From assembly GCA_024704765.1 (NCBI GenBank), contig JAKMXF010000310.1, forward strand, positions 1,211,128 to 1,237,169: a stretch of 26,042 nucleotides of DNA, written 5' to 3'. Each line of letters opens with the position of its first letter. Position 1 is the stretch's first letter. Below are positions 9,494 through 18,679 of this stretch, piece after piece. Under the pieces are notes generated by a model that saw only the letters and a program-made list of their open reading frames with translations, was not told the origin of the DNA and searched no databases. Both the position numbers and the translations under genes were made by a program. The stretch comes from Oopsacas minuta. Lineage: Eukaryota; Porifera; Hexactinellida; Lyssacinosida; Leucopsacidae.

Positions 9494-10500
9494 ATGGCCT
9501 CGCTTTTTGTTCTTTGGGAGCTGGAAATAGGCAGTTTACGACGCCAGAGAATATTTCGTGACAGGTTAAACCCTCTTGATCCATACACAGATGTAGAGTT
9601 TATTTCTCGTTATAGAATCAGAAGAGAAATGTTCTTAGAATTGCATGACAAAATTGAGACTTTTCATGTCTCGATCTACAAGCCGATCTCATTCACTTTC
9701 GGTGACAACTCAATTAGCGGTCACTCTTCAGTTTCTAGCTACGGGTAGTTTCCAAACTGTGGTTGCATCAGCTCATGGAATTTCCCAGCCCTCTGTGCCC
9801 AACTGTGTTAGAGGTGTAACAGATGCATTGTGCTCAATTGCGAAAGAGTATATCCAGTTTCCAAATGCTGCTAGACAGATGAGCATGCAGCATGGATTTA
9901 TGGAAAAGTTCGGGTTTTCCTAAAGTATTAGGTTGCATAGACGGCACACACATCCCAATTGTTGCCCTAGCACCAACGAAACAATTTATGTTAATCGTAA
10001 AGTTTTCATTCAATTAACGTCCAAGCAATATGTGACGATGTATTCAAGTTTATTGATGTAGTTTGAAGTGGCTAGGCAGCACACATGACGCGTTCATATG
10101 GAGGCAATCAGGAATCAATCTTAAGATCACCAGTAAAGAAATTCCAATTCTTGATGGATGGTTTCTCGGCGATATTGGTTATCCGTTGCGTCCAAATTTA
10201 ATGACTCCATTATTATTTCCTCTTACACCTCGCGAAAGAAGGTATAATCGTGCTTTCCTGAAGACTCGAAAGACAATTGAATGTACCTTTGGAATATGGA
10301 AGAGCAGATGGAGATGAATGGACAAGACTGGTGGCAGTTTGTGCTATAGCCCAGAGAGGGTTTGCAAACTAATCTTATCTTCCATGATACTTCATAATTT
10401 TGTGTTGATTGTGGTATTCAAATTGATATTGAAAACTTGGAAAATGATATGCCCTACACCGAAACAGAAGACACTGAACATTCAGATAATAGGATTTTAG
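9494..10500 (+). pseudogene. HARBI1-like PIF/Harbinger DDE transposase, frameshifted
   Basis: The likely start is ATG 9494 (MASLFVLWELEIG). An upstream in-frame start at 9452 is possible but outside the usual domain. The N-terminal helical part contains VEFISRYRIRREMFLELHDK. After a frameshift near 9690 it continues TTQLAVTLQFLATGSFQTVV and HGISQPSVPNCVRGVTDAL. First catalytic Asp: VLGCIDGTHIPI (about 9928-9963), reached by a one-base shift in TTTT near 9917. Second: GWFLGDIGYPL (about 10162-10194). Catalytic Glu: RKTIECTFGIWKSRW (about 10270-10314). A TGA at 10315-10317 interrupts the C-terminal MDKTGGSLCYSPERVCKLI. DDE residues are all kept, so decay is recent or partly due to sequencing error. 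It normally acts with the SANT partner encoded opposite. Confidence 0.88.
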
Positions 10501-10606
10501 TTCGAGAAAATAAAATTATAAATTATTTCACATTATATAGGAAGTTTAATTAATTAACTGAGCACATGAATGAATTAGGCTCTGATTTACTTATAACATA
10601 ATTATC

Positions 10607-11518
10607 TTAATTAAGGATCCTAATCTTGACTTTGAAAGTAATGAGGTAATGAAGACAAATTAGAAGTAGAAATGAAAGGGGCAATGTCTGAAAATGCGGC
10701 AGAGGAGGCATAGTTTGAGCCATCAGAAGAGAAAGTGTCTTTGATTGATCCGCTGCTGTATGTTGCAAAATCTGGATCACCCGATCGAATTTACTCTCAA
10801 GCCGATCTAGCTTAGAATCAATGTTAGTCAAATCTCCAATTTCTTATCTTCTTTCTCTAAAATTGCACGTTTGGTCGATTCCAATTCGTCATTTTCCAAA
10901 CGATGACGTTTTCTTGGGGCTTGTTGGAAAAACTTTATTTGTTCAATATCTTCAGAGGGAACTGGGCTTATCAGCATCCTTTCAGTTTCATCATTTGCAC
11001 ACTGGGATTCAAGAGAGAGATCGATACCCGGTTCAAAGCCTTCAAAAGCTTCCTTCCCTTTGATGCTACTGTTTTTAGCTTCTATTTCATTTAAATCAGC
11101 ATCTGCAGGATCTCCTTCAGTTTTTTTCCTGATGCTAACTTATCTGCATACGAGGCTTATGTTTTGCTAGTATATTATACCATTTTTTTGTGACATCATC
11201 TCTTGTTCTTACATTCCCATCTAATTCAAACAGTCTCCCTGAAATTTCTTCCCAGATTTTGTTCTTATCATCGAAAGTCAGAGTTGATGTTAGAGCGCCG
11301 AACAATTTCGATTTTTGATCATGAATGAGATCCACGAGTGACATCACCTCCTCCTGAATAACATTCTTTGAACGAGTTTTCGATTTTTCAATGGTCATAA
11401 TGAGAGCGATTGGTAAGATATTATCATAATTAGTCAACATTTTTTTATTATTTGTACTTATAACTAAAGATGATAATATACGTAAATGGATAAAATATTT
11501 TTGCAGGGCGTCACTCAA
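10607..11518 (-). pseudogene. Harbinger SANT/Myb-like DNA-binding partner, frameshifted
   Basis: The N-terminal open segment (11518-11135) holds a SANT/MADF-type fold: EEVMSLVDLIHDQKSKLFGA, then IWEEISGRLFELDGNVRTRD and VTKKWYNILAKHKP, with the conserved Trp spacing. The biologically likely start is a downstream Met near 11398 (MTIEKSKTRS) rather than the first Met. Further on, in other frames, lie an acidic linker, a basic stretch APRKRHRLEND (about 10915-10880) and a coiled coil IDSKLDRLESKFDRVIQILQ (about 10825-10766). Several frameshifts separate these. In PIF/Harbinger elements this second protein binds DNA and helps bring the transposase to the ends. Its convergent placement 3' of the transposase gene supports the assignment. 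Confidence 0.8.
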
Positions 11519-12007
11519 ATGACATTGACTTTATTTACCTCAGTTTAGATACAACGCTATTATGTTTCAAAATATATGAGATATAATTTAATTACATAAA
11601 TACATTTATTGATGTCATAATACAATTCAGAGTGACGTCAAGAAATAGTATCTAAATATAGTTGGCATGTAATTCGGCTATAGTTCTATGCTGCGGGTAT
11701 TACAACATGTGGATATGATAATCAATGCATATTGATTATAATTTCATAGAAAAGTAGAATATATTATAAGTTAAGTGTCCTCTTTACCTCACTAAATATT
11801 TTTCTTAGAATTGTTCGAATTCTCAGAATTATTCTAAGAATTAGTCTAATCCTAAGAATTTGACTTAAAGTTAAGCAAAATTCTAAGAATTTGACTTAAG
11901 AATTTTAATTAATAAGGCCCCAGGCACGTAGATACAAGGGGGTAGTCGCCCCCCAAATTTTTTTCTTCCCCGCCCCAGATAAATTTGAAAGTTTTCGTTT
12001 TTATATA

Positions 12008-12148
12008 CAGTGTAGTTAGCTTATTAGCAATATTGATCTATTAGCAACCAGCTTTCGGGTCCCAAACGGGATTATAATGTTAATTTCGTTGCCCTATTAG
12101 CAACCAAATTTCTTCAAAATCTGAGTTGCTAATACGCGAACTCCACTG
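12008..12148. mobile_element. Pogo-type mini-MITE, 141 bp, inside the hAT element
   Basis: Left end TA|CAGTGTAGTTAGCTTATTAG. Right end, in reverse complement, TA|CAGTGGAGTTCGCGTATTAG. TA duplications lie at 12006-12007 and 12149-12150. TATTAGCAA or its complement occurs four times, near 12022, 12039, 12089 and 12126. Its ends resemble those of the MITE at 8379-9105 in the first bases but differ inside. Confidence 0.8.
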
Positions 12149-12339
12149 TAGTTAATAGCCTATGTACTTCAACTGCATCGTCAAAACTATGAAATTAATA
12201 CCTCGCGTTCGATGATAGTTTTAATACTAGACAAGAAGTAACGCTCATTGATAGTAAACTCGTTCTATTTTGATAGGTACTGAATTTCTACTATAATTTT
12301 AATTGAATTACCACAGACCGCTAGTAATTGTTGTCAGAA

Positions 12340-12610
12340 GTTAGACTGTCCATAGAAGTGATTGAAGCATTGTTGATGCTCTTAGTGTTTCAGTTTTCAA
12401 AGCTTGTTTTATACCAAATTCTTGTGACTATCCCTCAGACATCTTGTAAGGTTGAGCGAATGTTCTCATCTGTTAAGAGAATAAAAACTAGTTTGCGCTC
12501 ACAAATGACCACTGTGTGTCTCAACCATATTGCCCTGTTATCTATTGAATAGATATTGCAGAAACACTTTGCTATGATGATGTGATTGAACATTTTAAAT
12601 AGATGAAGCA
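12340..12610 (+). pseudogene. hAT transposase C-terminal fragment
   Basis: The reading around 12424-12552 encodes VTIPQTSCKVERMFSSVKRI, then KTSLRSQMTTVCLNHIALLS. This matches the pattern of the hAT C-terminal dimerisation domain (C-x-x-ER-F-S...K....LR..M....L..L..L). After a stop at 12550-12552 it continues as IDIAETLCYDDVIEHFK to about 12597, the usual C-terminal end of these proteins. The region upstream of about 12400 is too diverged to place. The N-terminal zinc-finger and catalytic parts are absent, consistent with the internally deleted element that contains it. Confidence 0.75.
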
Positions 12611-12902
12611 CCACTGCTTTCTTTTGTAATGCCAAATGGTATCCCTGAATTGAGTTTAGTATCTTAATAAATGCTCTTACTATATGGCATTCTATATAAT
12701 GTAGACTAGTCTAGTGCTCCCTAGGTTAGTAATCTGGCACTTGATGAATTAACAAGGTTATACATGTAAGAAAAGGAGACTGGGTCGTACTTGTTATACA
12801 CAAGTAAGTAACTTTTCAAAAATATTTATCCCTGGAATTGCCCTCCCGAAATACTTCTTGCCCCCCTGAATACCTTGCTCTAGCTACGTGCCTAATCTTA
12901 TC

Positions 12903-13179
12903 CCAGAAAAATAGGCATAACCTAAGCTAAATTGAATCTTATACGCCTAAATAATGAATGTAAGGTCTTGTATTCCCAAAAATATCTTTTTGCAGTTCTT
13001 TTCGGATTTTACTAAAATTTGGATCTGTTTGTCCTTTAACTGAATACAGTCGGGAAAATGTGTCATTTTATGACATCAAAGCGGTGCTGAAATCTCAATT
13101 TGGGTGTGGGAATTGGATAAAACGAAATCGTAAAATTATTGTGTTCCTTTTTGTTACCAACGTATTTCTTCGGCCGTAA
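12903..13179. other. No gene recognised
   Basis: Sequence between the hAT target duplication and a repeat-like block. It may be a diverged front half of the unclassified ~600-bp repeat (the tail follows at 13180-13360), but I could not align it with confidence. Confidence 0.4.
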
Positions 13180-13360
13180 TCGGTTAAATGTAATTTGGAT
13201 GGACTATGGATAATAAATTTTAAAATTTTATACTCTCGTGGCACGAAGTACCGAGTATTCCCTGTCTCGTAGCGACCGAATGCACTAAGAAATTTCGCTG
13301 TTAGATCATTAAGCTAACCTGAGGCACGAATCTGTCGCACAGCGACCGAGTAAGCCTAAG
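13180..13360 (+). repeat. Unclassified ~600-bp repeat, tail-end copy E
   Basis: AATTTGGATGGACTATGGATAATA matches the 990-1015 region of copy A. TCGTAGCGACCGAA matches the 4500 region of copy B. AGCTAACCTGAGGCAC and CTGTCGCACAGCGACC at 13313-13347 match the conserved tail of A and B. CTCGTGGCACGAAGTACCGAG could fold as a short hairpin. The repeat ends about 55 bp before the channel exon. Confidence 0.6.
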
Positions 13361-13395
13361 CCCGATTAAGCCCCCTCGTACCTATTAATCATGTA

Positions 13396-13413
13396 TAATT
13401 TTCCTATTTTTAG
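13396..13413 (+). promoter_or_regulatory. Probable splice acceptor of the CNG channel exon
   Basis: A pyrimidine-rich tract TTTTCCTATTTTTAG ends in AG at 13412-13413. From 13414 the channel reading frame is continuously open (EDPDFGRQDNLLSQTRLESLL), and no Met start precedes the first membrane segment. The frame is closed by a stop at 13386-13388, so upstream coding sequence must come from another exon. The matching donor was not identified in the window. Confidence 0.6.
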
Positions 13414-15090
13414 TTGAAGACCCAGATTTTGGCCGGCAAGATAATCTACTATCTCAAACTCGATTGGAATCTTTATTGAACCTTTTGAAACATTTTGAGA
13501 TTCAGTTTGCATTTAATCCTCATGAATCTGGGATCTTATATTGGTTGTTCTTATTATCAATCATTTACCTCTATAATGTAATTTTTATTCCTCTTAGGCT
13601 TGTGTATCCTTACATTCAAGAGCGTTATTGGGTTTATTTCCTCCATATTGATTTTCTAGCAGATTTCTACTATTTCTTGGATTTGCTGGTACAAGTGAGA
13701 ACTGGATATCTTGATCAAGGATATTTGGTGACTTCTATATTTTCTCTCACAAAACAATACATTTTTGTCGATAAAAGTTTTTTTGTAGATATTTTCTCAG
13801 TTTTACCACTAGATTATATACTCTTAATTCATTCGCACTCTTTGCCGTACTTTAACATTATTATTGGTTTGAGAGTTTTACGTTTTCTAAAATTTTATCG
13901 AATTCGTTTATTTTTTAAACGATTAGAAGCTCGTAGTGATAATCCTTCAATGGTTGAAATTTTTTCTTTATTTGTTACACTTGTTAACTGGATCCATATA
14001 GTTGCATGTTTGTATTTTGGATTATCTCTTATTATTGGATTTGGGAATGACAATTGGGTTTATCCAGGATATCATACAGTATTTAATGTGTATAACTATA
14101 TATATAATGCCTCCTTTCCTGCTGGCGATGTATTCCAACAATATTGCCATAGTTTACATTGGGGTACTCAGATTGTAACTACTATTGGTGAAGTACCTAG
14201 CCCATTTACTACCTTTGAACATACTATTGTGATTTTCCTTTTATTATGTGGAATTTATCTCTATGCTACCCTAATTGGTGAAGTAGGAAATACTATACAG
14301 ACACTGAATGTAAATCGCACTAGATTTACTACTCGACTTGATAATATCAAACAATACATGTCTAAATTTTTTGATAGAATCTAACCTACAATATATGGTT
14401 GTAAAACTGTTTGATCATCAGTGGATATCAAAGAGTGGAGTAGACGAGTATGAAATCCTCGAAAATCTACCGAAAAAGCTTCGTGCCCAAATTGCATTTT
14501 CTGCTAACAGACATTTACTTGAAAACAACTTCTTGTTTCGGGGTCAACCTTTGAGTTATCAAATCGAACTGATCCTTCATATGAAAACCCAGACTCTTCT
14601 CCCAGAAGAATACATTTATATAGAAGGACACGTAGGAAATGACATGTATATTATTCGAGAAGGCCTGGTTCAACTAATTAAGAAGAATACAGAAACAGGT
14701 TGTGATGAATATATAGAGTTAAATAAAGGCAATTTCTTTGGGCAAGCTAGTGTTATAAACTTTGATTACATTGGCAGGAGGCGAGAGGAGACTGCTAAAT
14801 CAAAAGGCTTTTGTAGTATATGGGTCCTCGAAAAGCGTATACTATTAGAAGTTTTACTTGACTACCCTATTGTAATGGACTATCTTAGAAATGAATTTTA
14901 TCAATCCTATTTTCACCCGCAAATTGATAAGAGTCGTATAATTTCAAATGGATTATATAATCTAGAAGAAATTTACCATCAAATAGATACTATAGATCAA
15001 TATCGAAAAGAAATTTTGTTTCATTTTCATAATATCCAAGAGGAACAGATTTTTATTGATTATGTAATTGGAAATGTCGAGACTGAGTAA
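13414..15090 (+). CDS. Cyclic-nucleotide-gated cation channel subunit, 3' part, with a one-base frameshift
   Basis: This encodes the membrane and C-terminal parts of a CNG-family channel, a plasma-membrane cation channel opened by cAMP or cGMP. Counting from codon 13464: S1 about 23-44, S2 59-80, S3 100-122, S4 131-152 (LRVLRFLKFYRIRLFFKRLE), S5 163-190, and a pore with TTIGEVPSP at 239-247 that keeps the filter Glu. S6 is 252-279. A sequon NAS at 215-217 lies in the pore turret, as in vertebrate CNG subunits. C-linker: NIKQYM then, in the other frame, VVKLFDHQW, EILENLPKKLRAQIA. Cyclic-nucleotide-binding domain about 14605-14910 (MYIIREGLVQLI, GNFFGQAS, RRREETAKS), then about 65 further residues to TAA 15088-15090. 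The frame changes by one base at a run of six T (14367-14372); with five T the alignment to the family is gap-free. The 5' exons are missing. Subunit type (A or B) is not settled. Confidence 0.85.
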
Positions 15091-16011
15091 TATGTTGAAT
15101 GATTATGCCTTGAATTGCTACAATCAGTGTATTGGGTTTCACTAACTATTTTATTCGAGTTTCATTTTGAGCAATATATTTTATTTTAAAGTAATACAAT
15201 TATTTATAGTTGTTAACCGTTACCTTGGAAATTAGTCCTTCATCAGGATTCCCATGTCAGTGGCAAGAGTATACACCTTTGTATCTACAATTTGAGAACA
15301 TTAATTAATAGAATTGTGGAATTAAAGCTTAGATTGTTCACATTCAACAAATTTTAATTGGTTCTTGAACTACAGTTGATGTTTTTTCTCTGCTGTTGAT
15401 AATTATCCAGGAAGTCCCTAAACATCAATCATGTTTGAAAAATATGACCAATGGAAATGTTGTATCAAATTCTGAGTTTTTAGTCTAGAAATCAATGGGA
15501 AATTGAGAATAGTTCTGAAACCGATTCCATACATACAAAATTAATTTTGTCGATCTATATTTCATACCTTTTTTCAACCGTAAAATTTTTTCTCACCCTA
15601 AGTTATCAAGTGTTGATGTTTAGAAAGTATCATCTACAGATGGAAAGTTCGTGTTCTTTTTCCTATTCGCGTGTTAATTTTCTCAATAACAAAAGGATTA
15701 TTGACTTTTGAACTTCCTCAAGAATGCTAACATAATCGGGAAAATCATAGATGTTATAATTTAATTAATTTCCATGCTCACAGACATCGCAACTATAGAA
15801 ATTTCACTTGTTATAACTATGGATTACTTCTAGTTTATTAATGTTGATAGGCATTCCTTAATATTCGCGAAATTTCAAATTGGTATATTTTGGCTAGAAT
15901 AAATGTATTAATGATAGAGAATAATCAACATCAGTCATCTGATCCTACTATTCCCAATTTGAGAACTACTGCACTGTTTTTATGCCAAATATTTATTGTA
16001 GAAATCATACC
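15091..16011. other. Downstream of the channel gene; no gene recognised
   Basis: AT-rich and without a notable ORF. It presumably includes the 3' untranslated region of the channel gene. There is no AATAAA close to the stop codon; one occurs at about 15899, which is too far to assign with confidence. No transposon ends recognised. Confidence 0.5.
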
Positions 16012-16083
16012 TAATAGAAGTTAAATCACCAAAATTGTAGATTGAATGTATAACACGGATTTTATAATACATAGTATACCTAC
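16012..16083 (-). repeat. ACGTATAATA-core AT-rich repeat, copy 3 (inverted, interrupted)
   Basis: CACCAAAATTGTAGATTGAA followed by TGTATAACACG is the reverse complement of the 1440-1475 part of copy 1. The DD41D mariner begins two bases beyond this repeat, so it probably inserted within or at the edge of it. The rest of the repeat was not found beyond 17445. Confidence 0.5.
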
Positions 16084-16085
16084 TA

Positions 16086-17443
16086 CCGGGTGGGCCAAAA
16101 AAAAACAACCCTAGGTGATTTTGGGTCACTCTGCTTATGCCTTTGTACTAATCAAATAATATATTAGGATATGGTAGATACCTCTCTTAGGAGCTGTAAT
16201 GGAAAGCAGTGGAGCACAGAGAAGCGGATATACTGTGTCAAGCTCTACTACAAGTTACATTCTTGCAATGCTGTACAGACCAAATTTTCGCAAGATTTTA
16301 AGCAGCCAAAAAGCACCCAGCAAATCCATTATCTTCGGATGGATCAAGAAATTTTAACAGGAGGGCACTGTTAAGTACCTCAAATCTAAAATAGATAGTC
16401 GTTTGAGCCACTCAGGGAGGTAGAAGATCCGTAGGGATGAAGTTATCGGAGCCGTTCGTCAGTCGATTCTTCACTCCCAAAGAGGTCGACAAGAAAGAGA
16501 TGTCAATTGGTTGGCTGATCACGCACTACACTTCGCAGGGTTCTTCATGATTACTTAAGACTATATGCATACCGTATACAGATATACCAGAAACTCGCAA
16601 ATGCCGACAAGGTGAAGAGAGTTGAAATGGCTAAGTAGTTACTTGCTAAGATTGAGACATCAAAGACCTTCTTGGAACATCTTTGGACAACGGACGAAGC
16701 TCATTTTCATCTTGATGGCCAGGTGAATTCTAGGAACAACGCCTACTGGGGTTCAGAACGACCAGTAGAAGTGACAGAAAAACCTCTACATTCTCAGAAT
16801 GTCACAGTTTGGATTGCATTCTCAATGAAAGGGGTAGTTGGTCCGCTGTTCTTCGAGGAGCAAGAAAAGACTGTGACGATTAACACCGACAGTTACCTTA
16901 AGATCCTGGAAGTCTTCTGGAAGGAACTGAAGAGAACTATAGAGGATACCTGCCCAAATTCTGGTTCTAACAGGATGGAGCAACCACCCATACCTCCAAC
17001 AAAAGCCTGGATTGGATCAAGAACCACTTCGGAAGCCGAGTGATCAGTCGCAGGCGTGACCATGAGTGAGCACCCTACTCTCCGGATCTCAGTCCTCCAG
17101 ACTATTACCTCTGGGGGTTCTTGAAAGACAGGGTATATACTACAAAGCTAAGGACACTCAGAGAACTCAAGAAAAAGATCCAGGAGGAGATGAGAAGCAT
17201 CTCATGGACAACTTGCAAATCAGTGATGCAGAACTTTGTTTTACGACTGGTAAATGCACAAAATCTAAATTGATGCCATCTCGAACATGTTCTATAGATC
17301 AAGAACCACTTGAACTAGGATAGTGTTAACTTGCCTTTTTGATTTAAATACTTGGAGTAGATAATATTTAAGTCTTAATTCTCTACCCTTGAAGAAATTA
17401 GAGAAATAAATTTAGTACGGGTTCTGTTTTTTGGCCCAACCGA
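16086..17443 (+). mobile_element. DD41D (rosa-type) mariner element, complete ends, 1,358 bp
   Basis: Left end TA|CCGGGTGGGCCAAAAAAAAA. Right end, in reverse complement, TA|TCGGTTGGGCCAAAAAACAG. TA duplications lie at 16084-16085 and 17444-17445. It contains one plus-strand transposase reading that spans nearly the whole element. Confidence 0.85.
16171..17297 (+). pseudogene. DD41D mariner transposase, inactivated
   Basis: The start is likely at ATG 16171 (MVDTSLRSCNGKQWSTEKRI). The N-terminal helix-turn-helix region (KRIYCVKLYYKLHSCNAVQT) is followed by a broken linker with parts in other frames (LHDYLRLYAYRIQIYQKLAN). First Asp: LWTTDEAHFHLDGQVNS (from about 16681). Then HSQNVTVWIAFSMKGVVGPL and NTDSYLKILEVFWKELKR. 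A frameshift near 16955 leads to QDGATTHTSNKSLDWIKNHF (second Asp, codon 16974-16976), a TGA in place of Trp at 17034-17036, and APYSPDLSPPDYYLWGFLKD (third Asp, codon 17100-17102). The 126-nt offset between the last two gives 41 intervening residues, the signature of the rosa/DD41D group. It ends at TAG 17295-17297. Disabling changes: at least two frameshifts and three stops. Confidence 0.85.
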
Positions 17444-17445
17444 TA

Positions 17446-18289
17446 TATTCATTTATCTTTGAAAAGAACGATAAAATACCATTATTTGTTATGTTTGGAT
17501 AACTACAATTATGATATCCCTATTTGTATTGTCTTACGTTTATATTTCTCCTTCATACGCTTGTATTGTCACAATGCAACAAAAACTAAATATCTAGATT
17601 AATAAATTCATTAGTATTCTCTATTAATGTTTACAAGGTATGTTATTGTTGTAAATAGATATTGCTGACTTGGAAATTTTTCAACAGTTCTTTGCTTGGT
17701 TCATAAAGCATGGCCCAATATCATTAAGCTTACCCTCACTAAACTCAAAAGGGCACCATCATACTTTATGTGTCTTACTTTGCTTAACAAAGCTAAAAAT
17801 TCGTAACTTTAGTAAAAATATACATGAATATCATAAAATCTAAAAATAGAAAATATTTCCAAAAAAAATGGGAGTTTGAAATTTTGGCGGGAGAGCTGGA
17901 GGAGGAGGGTAATTTACAATCATAGATACAAGTTATATGTGTTAGCATTTGAATAATTCTGTAAGATAGGAACTATTAATTAATTTTTGCTATCAAATAC
18001 ACATTTTTGAGCTGAAAATCTAATAATACATTATTTTCCATATTGGTAAACTCTCACACTTATAGTTCGAGACTTTTTGATATTTCAGAGAGTTCTTGAT
18101 ATATCACATAATCTAGTTTGTTACTGATTTATCACTTTCCACACACAACACTTATTAAGTTTATATTTTCTATTACCTATTAGTTCCAAAAATTATTGAA
18201 CTATATATTGCATGTATTTAATCCATTGTTATGCAATATGTGGTAATACTGCAGGTCTTACGTGGCTTTAGTTTGTGATCATGACTTTG
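17446..18289. other. No gene recognised
   Basis: AT-rich spacer. A purine-rich patch at about 17880-17910 stands out slightly, but there is no ORF, RNA gene or transposon end that I can support. Confidence 0.5.
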
Positions 18290-18535
18290 GGACACTTGTT
18301 ACATTATGGGTTTCTATGATTGAAATTTAAAACTTTTATCATGTATATTGACTGAGCAGTGGCAAATAATCTGATTTTTCGAAAATCCAAATGGCGACAA
18401 TGACCTTTTTGGATGCTGTCGAAGACTCGAACATGTCCAAACTAGGCCAAAATACCACTGTATGCCAAAAATAAGCCTGGGGTATTCCAGTTTCATCAAC
18501 CATTTCTGGACATACAAACAAATTATATACATATG
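18290..18535 (-). repeat. Unclassified ~600-bp repeat, copy D (inverted fragment)
   Basis: The reverse complement reads TTGATGAAACTGGAATACCC, TTTTGGCCTAGTTTGGACAT, GAGTCTTCGACAGCATCC, GATTATTTGCCACTGCTCAG and AGTTTTAAATTTCAATCATA. This is the same order of blocks as the front of copies A and B. It lacks the tail block. Two overlapping minus-strand ORFs here are by-products. Confidence 0.6.
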
Positions 18536-18679
18536 TATACACATGTACATACAGATTAATTGCTAACTATAATATTATAAGCAAAGATTTATGGAATTTG
18601 AAGGGTTACCCCTTCTTGTAGATAAGTGTATCCACTGGTTTGTCCCTAATTAAATTAGCCTCTTTAAAACTAAGCTATA

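Larger units (their letters stand above)
9151..11920. mobile_element. PIF/Harbinger element with both genes, 2,770 bp
   Basis: Ends GGGCCTTAT and ATAAGGCCC are inverted repeats flanked by a 3-bp duplication CAG (9148-9150 and 11921-11923). Inside lie the two genes expected of the superfamily, in convergent orientation: a HARBI1-like DDE transposase (plus strand) and a SANT/Myb-like DNA-binding protein (minus strand). Both subterminal regions (about 9160-9345 and 11805-11910) are packed with TTCTAAGAAT-type motifs. Both ORFs carry frameshifts. Confidence 0.92.
9148..12894 (+). mobile_element. hAT-type element (974 bp net) split by a Harbinger insertion
   Basis: The right terminus is CTACGTGCCTA at 12884-12894, followed by ATCTTATC (12895-12902). 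The left terminus CAGGCACGTAG is split: CAG sits at 9148-9150 directly after ATCTTATC (9140-9147), and it is duplicated at 11921-11923, where it continues as CAGGCACGTAG. Removing the Harbinger insert restores an element with inverted ends (C/T)AGGCACGTAG and an exact 8-bp target duplication, the hallmark of hAT. The remaining body (11921-12894) keeps only the 3' part of a hAT transposase and carries a pogo mini-MITE, so it is an internally deleted non-autonomous copy. Confidence 0.85.

Noticed and set aside
14338-14384. Small intron or programmed frameshift joining the two channel frames
   Set aside because: No GT...AG pair fits the required join and the overlap is only ~40 bp. One extra T in a homopolymer explains the data with no residues gained or lost.
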